A stretch of DNA of 64,000 bases from Pseudoxanthomonas composti (GTDB lineage: Bacteria; Pseudomonadota; Gammaproteobacteria; Xanthomonadales; Xanthomonadaceae). Position 1 is the stretch's first letter. Every line of letters starts with the position of its first letter. The position numbers were made by a program, and so were the translations under genes. The notes under the pieces were generated by a model. That model saw only the letters and a list, made by a program, of their open reading frames with translations, did no database searches and had not been told where the DNA came from. Positions 9,640-17,228 of the stretch are shown here, piece by piece. The stretch is from positions 1 through 64,000 of the forward strand of contig NZ_SAWZ01000006.1 in the NCBI RefSeq assembly GCF_004122095.1, written 5' to 3'.

Positions 9640-10742
9640 GGGACATCCTGCGCTGGTTGGCCGAGCTGGCCGGCCGTTTCCTGCGGACGCTGGACTGGGT
9701 GCTGTGCCTGGCCCTGGGCGGGCTGATGCTGATCGGCCTGGCGGTGCTCAAGAGCGCCGGTGGCGATGGCCTGGTGATCGCCCAGGGCGCGCGTTTCGCC
9801 GTGGGCCTGGCGGCGATGTGGGGCCTGTCGCGGATCTCGCCGCTGCGGCTGCGCGCCTGGACGCCGATGACCTATGCCTTGTCGATGCTGCCGCTGCTGG
9901 CGGTGTTCATGGTCGGCACCGGCAAATACGGGCGGCAATGGCTGGACCTGAAGGTGTTCTACCTGCAGCCGGCCGAGCTGCTGAAGATCAGCCTGCCGAT
10001 GATGGTGGCCTGGTACCTGCACCGCATCCCGCTGCCGCCGCGGATCAACACCACCCTGGTGGCGGCGCTGATCATCGGCCTGCCCACCTCGCTGATCATG
10101 CTGCAGCCGGATTTCGGCACCGGCGTGCTGATCGCCGCCTCCGGCGCCTTCGCGCTGCTGCTGGCCGGCCTGCCGTGGTGGTGGGTGGGCGTGGCGGTGG
10201 CCGGCGTGGCCTCGGCCGCGCCGATCGCCTGGTTCTTCCTGCTGCGGCCCTACCAGAAGGACCGCATCATGATGTTCCTGGACCCGGAGGCCGATGCCCT
10301 GGGCGCGGGCTGGAACATCATCCAGTCCAAGATCGCGATCGGTTCCGGCGGCTGGTCGGGCAAGGGCTGGGGCGAGGGTAGCCAGTCGCACCTGAACTTC
10401 ATTCCCGAGCAGACCACCGATTTCGCCTTCTCCGTGCTCAGCGAGGAATTCGGCTGGATCGGCGTGGCCACCGTGTTGGCCCTGTACCTGGTGGTGATCG
10501 GGCGCTGCCTGTGGATCGCCATCGAGGCGCGCGACACCTACTCGCGGGTGCTGGCCGGCTCGCTGGGGCTGGCCTTCTTCGTCTACGTGCTGGTCAACGG
10601 CGGCATGATCTCCGGCCTGCTGCCGGTGGTGGGCGTGCCCATGCCTCTGATCAGCTACGGCGGCACCTCGGCGGTGTCCCTGCTGGCCGGCATGGGCCTG
10701 GTAATGGCCGTGCGCGGGCACCGGCCGGTGCATGGGTACTAG
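9636..10742 (+). CDS. rodA: Peptidoglycan glycosyltransferase RodA
   Basis: 368-residue SEDS-family glycosyltransferase with about ten membrane segments that polymerises lipid II during elongation. It contains the conserved GVPMPLISYGGTS segment near the C-terminus and the DFGTG motif in the middle loop, both SEDS hallmarks. GTG 9636 overlaps the PBP2 stop by four bases. Length equals E. coli RodA (370). It is followed directly by a long inverted repeat starting at 10743, before mltB. Confidence 0.97.
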   Translation: MRDILRWLAELAGRFLRTLDWVLCLALGGLMLIGLAVLKSAGGDGLVIAQGARFAVGLAAMWGLSRISPLRLRAWTPMTYALSMLPLLAVFMVGTGKYGRQWLDLKVFYLQPAELLKISLPMMVAWYLHRIPLPPRINTTLVAALIIGLPTSLIMLQPDFGTGVLIAASGAFALLLAGLPWWWVGVAVAGVASAAPIAWFFLLRPYQKDRIMMFLDPEADALGAGWNIIQSKIAIGSGGWSGKGWGEGSQSHLNFIPEQTTDFAFSVLSEEFGWIGVATVLALYLVVIGRCLWIAIEARDTYSRVLAGSLGLAFFVYVLVNGGMISGLLPVVGVPMPLISYGGTSAVSLLAGMGLVMAVRGHRPVHGY

Positions 10743-10892
10743 GAGCGAGGAACGAGTGGGGAGGAACGAGGAACGAGAGGGCAACGCCGCCGCTTTACTC
10801 GTTCCCCGTTCCTTTGCCGAACGACAAGCGAAAGGCCAGAGGGCACAGCTGTTGCTTTCACTCGTTTCTCGTTCCTCTCCACTCGTTCCTCG
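10743..10892. repeat. Long inverted repeat of GGAACGAG units (copy 3)
   Basis: Left arm 10743-10777 starts on the base after the rodA stop. Right arm 10861-10892 is its near-perfect reverse complement. The loop contains an additional reverse half-unit (10798-10814) that could form a shorter alternative hairpin with the left arm. It lies between rodA and mltB, on a stretch of about 250 bases with no gene. Confidence 0.85.
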
Positions 10893-10991
10893 CACTTAAC
10901 GCAAACCCTCAACTTCCCCGCGCATGTCGTTCTTGCCATTCATGTCGCAGAGGGGGAGTGAGGCGCAACCCCTGTGCTAACCTTCGCGCCG

Positions 10992-12149
10992 ATGACCCGA
11001 CGCGTTCTTGCCTGCCTGCTTACGCTTGGTTTGGTCGCTTGTGCGACCCAGCCGAAGTCTCCGACCCCGCCGCCACAGGCCCGCTCCGCGCCGCCGCCCA
11101 GGACCCCGTCCGGGCCGACGCCGGCCCCGGCCGAGACCTCGGTCGAAGCGGTCAAGCCCGATGCCTCGATCGACCTGACGCCTGTGCCCTTCGAGGTCGC
11201 CCGCGCCAATTTCATCCGCGACACCGCTGCCCGCTTCGCGCTGGATCCGGCCAGCATCGAGGCGGTGTTGTCGCAGGCCAACTTCCGCGATGACGTGGTC
11301 GCGCTGATGTCCAAGCCGGCCGAACGCACCATCGGCTGGAGCGAGTACCGCCCGCGCTTCATCACCGCGGCCCGCATCAACGGCGGCAAGGCCTTCCTGG
11401 AGACCCACCGCGCCGAGCTGATGCGGGTGCAGGAGCGCACCGGTGTGCCGGCCGAGATCATCGTCTCCATCCTTGGCGTGGAAACCAGCTACGGCGGCTA
11501 TACCGGCAAGCACCGTGTGTTGGATGCGCTGTACACGCTGGCCTTCCGCTACCCGCGCAGCGGCAACCCGGACCGCGCGCTGTACGAGCACAAGCGCGAG
11601 CAGTTCTTCCGCGACGAGCTGGCCCAGCTGTTCGCGCTGGGCAAGGAGCAGGGCATCGACCTGCTCAGCCAGACCGGCAGCTACGCCGGGGCGATGGGCA
11701 TGGGGCAGTTCATGCCGTCCTCGTATCGCCAGTTCGGCGTGGATGGCGATGGCGACGGCCGCATCAACCTGATGACCGACTTCGACGACATCTTCTCCTC
11801 GGTGGCCAATTACTTCGTCAAGAAGGGTGGGGCCTACGGCTGGGAGCGCGGCGGCCCGGTGGCGGTGATGGCCACGCTGGCGCCCGGGCGCGAGGCGTTC
11901 AATCCCGACGACTGGACCCCGACCTGGACCATGTCCGACCTGGCCGCGCGCGGCTACACGCCCAAGGCCCCGGTGCCGGCCGGCCTCACCGCCACGCCGG
12001 TGACCCTGGCCGCCAGCGATGGCCCGCAGTACTGGCTGGGCTTCCGCAACTACTACGCCATCACCCGCTACAACAACTCCAAGATGTACGCCATGGCCGT
12101 CTTCCAGTTGTCCGAAGCCATCGCCGGCCGCGAGCTGCCGCCGGCATGA
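10992..12149 (+). CDS. mltB: Lytic murein transglycosylase B
   Basis: 385-residue lipoprotein (lipobox LVAC, Cys17) that cleaves the MurNAc-GlcNAc bond to form 1,6-anhydro ends. The catalytic Glu164 sits in GVETSYGG. The downstream GAMGMGQFMPSSY and a DGDGDG loop are typical of the SltB/MltB family. An upstream GTG at 10974 is in frame, but ATG 10992 gives a clean signal peptide and is preferred. It overlaps rlpA by four bases (ATGA). It is likely outer-membrane anchored and co-expressed with the elongation genes. Confidence 0.95.
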   Translation: MTRRVLACLLTLGLVACATQPKSPTPPPQARSAPPPRTPSGPTPAPAETSVEAVKPDASIDLTPVPFEVARANFIRDTAARFALDPASIEAVLSQANFRDDVVALMSKPAERTIGWSEYRPRFITAARINGGKAFLETHRAELMRVQERTGVPAEIIVSILGVETSYGGYTGKHRVLDALYTLAFRYPRSGNPDRALYEHKREQFFRDELAQLFALGKEQGIDLLSQTGSYAGAMGMGQFMPSSYRQFGVDGDGDGRINLMTDFDDIFSSVANYFVKKGGAYGWERGGPVAVMATLAPGREAFNPDDWTPTWTMSDLAARGYTPKAPVPAGLTATPVTLAASDGPQYWLGFRNYYAITRYNNSKMYAMAVFQLSEAIAGRELPPA

Positions 12150-13510
12150 GGTGGTGGGCTGCGCTGCCGCTGGTCCTGCTGCTGGCCGCCTGCGGCACGG
12201 CGCCGAAGAAGGCCGGTGCACCGCCGCGCAAGGGCAGTCCGGTGAGTGCGGCCCAGGCCGGCAGCGACGGCAACTGCTACGGCAAGTACATCGCGGCGGT
12301 GGAAGACCCGAGCACGCGCGGTGACTACACCGCCGGCGGGCTGTACAAGCCCGGCGTGCGCGACACCACGCCCACCGACGTGCCGGACGTGGACTGCATC
12401 GCCGAGCCGCGGGTGACGGCCGAATCCCCCAGCGCCTACGGCAACCGCTCGCCCTACAACGTGCTGGGCAAGGAATACGTGGTGATGGACCGCGTGGACG
12501 GCTACGCCGAGCGCGGTACCGCCTCGTACTACGGCAACAAGTTCCATGGCCGCAAGACCTCCAACCATGAGGTCTACGACATGTACCAGTTCACCGCGGC
12601 CCACAAGACCTTGCCGCTGCCCAGCTTCGCGTTGGTGACCAACCTGGACAACGACCAGTCGGTGGTGGTGCGGGTCAACGACCGCGGCCCGTTCCACGAT
12701 GGCCGGGTGATCGACCTGAGCTACGCGGCGGCGGTCAAGCTGGGCATCGTCCAGCGCGGCACCGGCCGGGTGGAAGTGCGCGCGCTGACCCCGAAGACCG
12801 CCGAGCGCATCCTGGCCGACCGCAAGACCCCGCCGCGCGCGGTGCCGACCACCATCGCCACCGGCGTGCCCACGCGCATCGCCACCGGCAAGCCGGCACC
12901 GGCCAAGGCCAGTGCCATCGACGAGCTGGTCAGCACTTTGCCGGCCGAGCCCAAACCCGCCACGGCCACCGTCGCGGCGGCAGGCGCCGCCGCTGCCGGC
13001 ACGAGCGTGGCGGCAGGCGGGTCCACACCCGACCAGCCCTGGCGCTACCACGTCATCCCGGACACCGAACGCAAGCCCAGCCCGGAGCAGTTCGAGGCGT
13101 GGATGAAGTCCCGTGGCGTGCACGTGGCCACCGGCAAGCCAGGCACGCCGGTGGCGCGCGAGGTCGCCTCCGCGGCCCCGACCAGGGCCGCCCCCGCACC
13201 GCGCCCGGAAGCATCCACGCAGGAGCGCCGTGCGGCGCAGGCGGCGCTGACCGGCGCTGCGGTCGGCGCCACTGGTCCGGCCGCGGTGCTGCTGCAGGTG
13301 GCCAGCTTCTCCAGCCGCGCCAACGCCGACCGCGCGCTGGCGCAACTGGCCGCGGCAGGCATCGACGGCGCCAGCCTGAGCGACACCAGCAGCAACGGCC
13401 GCACGCTGTGGCGGCTGCGCGTGGCCGCCGCCGACGCGACCGCCGCGCAGATGCTCTCCAGCCGGATCGCCGGCCTGGGCTTCGGCGCGCCCAAGGCGGT
13501 CAGGGACTGA
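12146..13510 (+). CDS. rlpA: Septal ring lytic transglycosylase RlpA family lipoprotein
   Basis: 454-residue outer-membrane lipoprotein (LAAC, Cys16). The central double-psi beta-barrel domain contains GTASYYG, FHGRKTSN and VNDRGPFHDGR, the RlpA catalytic signature. An Ala/Pro-rich linker (about 240-370) leads to a C-terminal SPOR domain (about 375-450) that binds denuded septal glycan. It is longer than E. coli RlpA (362) because of the linker. Translation is coupled to mltB. In Pseudomonas, RlpA cleaves naked glycan; the same role is inferred here. Confidence 0.94.
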   Translation: MRWWAALPLVLLLAACGTAPKKAGAPPRKGSPVSAAQAGSDGNCYGKYIAAVEDPSTRGDYTAGGLYKPGVRDTTPTDVPDVDCIAEPRVTAESPSAYGNRSPYNVLGKEYVVMDRVDGYAERGTASYYGNKFHGRKTSNHEVYDMYQFTAAHKTLPLPSFALVTNLDNDQSVVVRVNDRGPFHDGRVIDLSYAAAVKLGIVQRGTGRVEVRALTPKTAERILADRKTPPRAVPTTIATGVPTRIATGKPAPAKASAIDELVSTLPAEPKPATATVAAAGAAAAGTSVAAGGSTPDQPWRYHVIPDTERKPSPEQFEAWMKSRGVHVATGKPGTPVAREVASAAPTRAAPAPRPEASTQERRAAQAALTGAAVGATGPAAVLLQVASFSSRANADRALAQLAAAGIDGASLSDTSSNGRTLWRLRVAAADATAAQMLSSRIAGLGFGAPKAVRD

Positions 13511-13513
13511 GAC

Positions 13514-13606
13514 AGGAACGAGTGGAGAGGAACGAGGAACGAGTAAAGCAGGCGGCGTGATGCGTCCTTCTCTCGTTCCTCGTTCCTCCTCACTCGTTTC
13601 TCGCTC
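13514..13606. repeat. Long inverted repeat of GGAACGAG units (copy 4)
   Basis: Left arm 13514-13544 begins four bases after the rlpA stop. Right arm 13572-13606 mirrors it with few mismatches; the loop is about 27 bases. It lies between rlpA and the carboxypeptidase gene. Confidence 0.85.
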
Positions 13607-13681
13607 GGCGTTTCTCGCCTAAGGCTCTAAACTTTCCGTCTCCCTTTCCCCGACGCCCGGTCCCGCAGGAGTCCGATTCCC

Positions 13682-14881
13682 ATGAAGTTCCGCTTTGCCC
13701 TTGCCGCGCTGGCCACCGCCGCGTTCGGTCTGGCCGTGGCCCAGACCCCGGCCCCCGCGCCGGCGGCCGATGCCCCGGCTGCGCCCGCCATCGAAGTTCC
13801 GCCGCCGCCCAAGCCGGTGGGGACGGCCTGGGTGCTGCTGGACTACGCCACCGGCCAGGTCCTGGCGGGCGAGAACTACGACCAGCGCGTGGAACCGGCC
13901 AGCATCACCAAGGTGATGACCTCCTACGTGATCGCCGCCGAGCAGAAGAACGGCAAGGTCAAGGCCGACGACCAGGTCATGATGAGCGAGCGCGCCTGGC
14001 GCGAGGGCGGTGCCGGTACCGACGGCAGCTACAGCGGTTTCCCGGTCAACAAGACCGCGCGCCTGGAAGACATGGAAAAAGGCATGGCGGTGCAGTCGGG
14101 CAACGACGCGGCCATCGCCCTGGCCGAGCACGTGGCCGGCAGCCAGGAGGCCTTCGCCTCGCTGATGAACAGCTACGCCCAGCGCATCGGCATGAAGGGC
14201 TCGCACTTCGCCAACGCCCATGGCCTGTCCGCGCCGGAGCACTACTCCACCGCGCACGACCTGGCGCTGCTGGGCCGCGCCTTCGTGCGCGACTACCCGG
14301 AGACCTACGCGTACAACAAGATCCGCGAGTTCACGGTCAACGGCATCACCCAGCCCAACCGCAACCTGCTGCTGTGGCGCGACCAGGCGGTGGACGGCAT
14401 CAAGACCGGCCACCATTCCGGCGCCGGCTACTGCCTGATGAGCTCGGCCAAGCGCGGCGACCAGCGCCTGATCGCCGTGGTCATGGGCTCCACCTCGGAG
14501 AAGCAGCGCGCCGATGACAGCCTGGCCCTGCTCAACTGGGGCTTCCGCTTCTTCGAGACCCACAGCCTCTACGAGCCGGGCAAGGTCATCGCCCAGCAGA
14601 AGGTCTGGAAGGGCGCCACCCGCGAAGTGCAGCTGGGCGTGGCCCAGCCGATGCTGGTGAGCGTGCCGCGCGGCAAGTACGACCAGCTCAAGCCGACCAT
14701 GGACGTGCCCAAGCAGCTGGTGGCGCCGATCACCAAGGGCCAGGCCATCGGCACGGTGAAGGTCACCCTGGACGGCAAGGTGGTGGCGCAGGCGCCGCTG
14801 GTGGCGATCAACGCGGTGGAAGAGGGTGGCTTCTTCCGCCGCCTGTGGGATGCCTTCTGGATGTGGTGGGAAGCCGAGTAA
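13682..14881 (+). CDS. dacC: D-alanyl-D-alanine carboxypeptidase (PBP5/6 type)
   Basis: 399-residue low-molecular-weight penicillin-binding protein that removes the terminal D-Ala from muropeptides. A signal peptide (about 1-21, ending after AVA) is followed by a short Pro/Ala-rich linker, then active-site Ser74 in SITK, SGN (139-141) and KTG (241-243). The C-terminal beta-domain ends in a Trp/Phe-rich amphipathic helix (FFRRLWDAFWMWW) for membrane association. The dacA/dacC choice cannot be made from sequence; the symbol is provisional. An intrinsic terminator follows. Confidence 0.94.
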   Translation: MKFRFALAALATAAFGLAVAQTPAPAPAADAPAAPAIEVPPPPKPVGTAWVLLDYATGQVLAGENYDQRVEPASITKVMTSYVIAAEQKNGKVKADDQVMMSERAWREGGAGTDGSYSGFPVNKTARLEDMEKGMAVQSGNDAAIALAEHVAGSQEAFASLMNSYAQRIGMKGSHFANAHGLSAPEHYSTAHDLALLGRAFVRDYPETYAYNKIREFTVNGITQPNRNLLLWRDQAVDGIKTGHHSGAGYCLMSSAKRGDQRLIAVVMGSTSEKQRADDSLALLNWGFRFFETHSLYEPGKVIAQQKVWKGATREVQLGVAQPMLVSVPRGKYDQLKPTMDVPKQLVAPITKGQAIGTVKVTLDGKVVAQAPLVAINAVEEGGFFRRLWDAFWMWWEAE

Positions 14882-14906
14882 GCGCCCAGCGCAGCCAATC
14901 CCCCAG

Positions 14907-14932
14907 AAAACGCCGGCATCTGCCGGCGTTTT
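14907..14932 (+). terminator. Intrinsic terminator after the carboxypeptidase gene
   Basis: A 12-bp perfect stem (14907-14918 with 14921-14932) closes on a two-base loop and ends in a TTTT run. It is placed 25 bases after the dac stop codon and before ybeD. Confidence 0.85.
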
Positions 14933-14988
14933 CGCATCCGCCCCGGGCGCGCTTGGGTTCGGCCGCCCCCGCCCCGATAATGGCGGCC

Positions 14989-15267
14989 ATGGAAATCAAA
15001 TCCGACAACCCCGAACACGGCTTCCAGTTTCCCGGCGTCTTCGAGCTCAGCGCCATGGGCACGGCCGGACGCGACCTGGAAAGCCTGCTGCCCGCGCTGC
15101 TGACCGGCGCGGGCGTGGAGGTCCTGGAAGAGCGCATCAGCTGGAAGCACTCCACCAACCGCAAGTACGTGTCCGTGCGCATCGCCTTCAAGGCCGAGAA
15201 CCGCCAGCAGTACGACGCCGCCCATGAAGTCCTGCGCGGGCACCCCGAAGTGAAATGGACGCTGTAA
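14989..15267 (+). CDS. ybeD: DUF493 family protein YbeD
   Basis: 92-residue small alpha/beta protein of the YbeD/DUF493 family, whose structure resembles an ACT-like regulatory fold and whose gene is usually found between dacA and lipB. The same order dac-ybeD-lipB is seen here. ATG 14989 gives the usual length (E. coli 87); ATG 14980 would add three residues. Its 3' end overlaps lipB by 13 bases. Its molecular role is unknown, although the gene order links it with lipoate metabolism. Confidence 0.9.
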   Translation: MEIKSDNPEHGFQFPGVFELSAMGTAGRDLESLLPALLTGAGVEVLEERISWKHSTNRKYVSVRIAFKAENRQQYDAAHEVLRGHPEVKWTL

Positions 15268-15971
15268 GCGGCGAGAGCTGCGCCATCGCCACCGCCGTCG
15301 CCGATGCCACCGGCGGCCGCGCCGTGCTGCCGGCCCGGGTGCGCGACCTGGGGCGCCAGCCCTACGAGCCGGTGTGGCGGGCGATGCAGCGCTTCACTGA
15401 TGCGCGCCAGGCCGAGACCGTCGATGAGCTGTGGCTGGTCGAGCACGACCCGGTGTTCACCCTGGGCCAGGCCGGCAAGCCCGAGCATGTGCTGGCACCG
15501 GGGGAGATCCCCGTCCTGCAGGTGGACCGCGGCGGCCAGGTGACCTATCACGGCCCCGGCCAGCTGGTGCTGTATCCGTTGCTGGACCTCAAGCGCCTGC
15601 AGATCGGCGTGCGCGACTACGTGTGCCACATCGAGCAGGCCATCATCGACACCTGCGCCGAGTGGAACATCCAGGCCGAGCGCAAGGACGGCGCCCCTGG
15701 CGTGTACGTGGCCGGCGCCAAGATCGGCGCGCTGGGCATCCGCGTGCGCCGCGGCTGCACCTTCCACGGCCTGAGTTTCAATATCGCCATGGACCTGGAG
15801 CCCTTCCACCGCATCAACCCCTGCGGCTACGAGGGCCTGCGCACGGTCGCGCTGAGCGACCTGGGCGGTCCTGCGTCCATGGACACGGTCAAGGCCGTGC
15901 TGCTGGAGAAGATCGCCACGCAGTTCGGCCTGGCGTTGTCGACTTCGGACGGGGCGCTGGCGCTGGCGTAA
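15255..15971 (+). CDS. lipB: Octanoyl-[acyl-carrier-protein]:protein octanoyltransferase
   Basis: 238-residue LipB that moves octanoyl groups from acyl carrier protein to the lipoyl domains of 2-oxoacid dehydrogenases and GcvH. The substrate pocket motif [11 protein letters not shown] is present, with Lys156 in GAKIGALG and the acyl-accepting Cys190 in NPCGYEG, the Cys/Lys dyad. The start overlaps the end of ybeD. lipA, often the next gene, is not present: a REP element and a DUF4349 gene follow instead. Confidence 0.96.
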   Translation: MDAVSGESCAIATAVADATGGRAVLPARVRDLGRQPYEPVWRAMQRFTDARQAETVDELWLVEHDPVFTLGQAGKPEHVLAPGEIPVLQVDRGGQVTYHGPGQLVLYPLLDLKRLQIGVRDYVCHIEQAIIDTCAEWNIQAERKDGAPGVYVAGAKIGALGIRVRRGCTFHGLSFNIAMDLEPFHRINPCGYEGLRTVALSDLGGPASMDTVKAVLLEKIATQFGLALSTSDGALALA

Positions 15972-16021
15972 GCGCCTTCGATTCACCGCACTTCGCCACG
16001 ATCAAGCCGCGCGAAAGACCT

Positions 16022-16107
16022 GTGGGAGCGGCTTCAGCCGCGAAGGGGATTTACCGGGAAAGGCCGCTTCGCGGCTGAAGCCGCTCTCGCACCGAAGCGG
16101 CTCCCAC
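16022..16107. repeat. GGGAGCGGCTTCAGCC-type REP element (copy 1)
   Basis: A 20-bp perfect inverted repeat (16026-16045 with 16067-16086) is followed by a further partial copy of the end (16094-16107). The sequence type is known as a repetitive extragenic palindrome in pseudomonads and xanthomonads. It lies in the 292-base gap after lipB. Confidence 0.85.
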
Positions 16108-16263
16108 GCGATGCATTCGGGATTGCTTTAGCTTCCCGTAACCCGTGTCATGGCGGGGATATCCACGCCTGACAGGATCATGGAAGATGGCGGCGGCCCG
16201 CTGCGGCGGCCCCACCGGCCCGTCTCGCCCCGAGGTGGACCCACCACGACAAAGGAGCTGCGC

Positions 16264-17088
16264 GTGAGGACATTCGCTGTGTGCCGTGCCGGTGTATTCG
16301 CCCAGCGCGGCAGCGTCCTGCTCGGTGTCCTGATCGCGCTTGCCGCATGCAGCAAGCAATCGGCGGAAACCGCGGCCGCCGACGGCTTCGCCGCTGCCGC
16401 CCCTCCCTTGGCCGCGCCGGCCGGCACCTATCTGGCCTACGAGCACACCGCCACGGTCGAGCTGGACCAGGCCAAGTTGTCCGCGCGCATCGATGCGCTG
16501 CAGCAGGCCTGCCAGCGCGGCAGGTTTGGCGACTGCGCCGTTCTTAAGCTGTCGCGGCAGGGTGGGGAGCGAGCCTCGGCGAAGATCCAGGTCCGCCTGG
16601 CGCCCAAGGGCGTGGAACCCTTCATCGCCCTGGCAGGCCAGGATGGCGAGGTGGCCGAGCGCGAAAGCCATGCCGAAGACCTCGCCCAGCAGGTGGCCGA
16701 TACCCGGCTCACGCAAGCGCGGCTGCAACGCGAGCACGCGCAGCTCACCGCTTACCAGCAGCGCAGCGACATGAAGGTGGCCGACCTGTTGGCGGTGTCC
16801 AAGCGTCTGGCCGAGATCGAAGCTGCGATGGAGCAGGCCGAGCGCGACGCGGCGCAGCAGCGGCGCCGCATCGATACGCAACGTGTCACCGTGCAACTGG
16901 AAACGTCCGCCAGCCAGCGTGGACGCAGCCAGATCGGGCAGGCGTGGGCGAACTTCGGCGAAACCCTCAGCGGCAGTGCGGCCTTCATGATCAGCGCCGT
17001 GGCGGCCCTGCTGCCGATCGTGGTGACCATGGGACTGCTGGTGTGGATCGTGAGCGCCCTCATGCGTTGGCGCCGTCGCAAGCGCTGA
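16264..17088 (+). CDS. DUF4349 domain lipoprotein
   Basis: 274-residue predicted envelope protein. GTG 16264 is preferred because AAAGGAG (16251-16257) lies six bases upstream. It has a hydrophobic signal with lipobox LAAC (Cys29), a globular domain, a long coiled-coil stretch (about 140-215, rich in Gln/Glu/Arg/Ala) and a C-terminal membrane helix (about 242-266) followed by a basic tail. This layout is that of DUF4349 proteins, whose function is not established. It would be tethered at both ends, lipid at the N-terminus and helix at the C-terminus. Confidence 0.85.
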   Translation: MRTFAVCRAGVFAQRGSVLLGVLIALAACSKQSAETAAADGFAAAAPPLAAPAGTYLAYEHTATVELDQAKLSARIDALQQACQRGRFGDCAVLKLSRQGGERASAKIQVRLAPKGVEPFIALAGQDGEVAERESHAEDLAQQVADTRLTQARLQREHAQLTAYQQRSDMKVADLLAVSKRLAEIEAAMEQAERDAAQQRRRIDTQRVTVQLETSASQRGRSQIGQAWANFGETLSGSAAFMISAVAALLPIVVTMGLLVWIVSALMRWRRRKR

Positions 17089-17228
17089 CGTACAGGCCAG
17101 CGGCGTGGCCCCGGCTCTGGCGCACAGGCGCCGGCGCTAGTGTCCTTGCGCAGCGCGGTCGTGCTGGCGGCAACGCAACGGCGGTACGCAGCTTGCGCGC
17201 ACGCCCGGCGGCTTGACCTCACCCTTGC

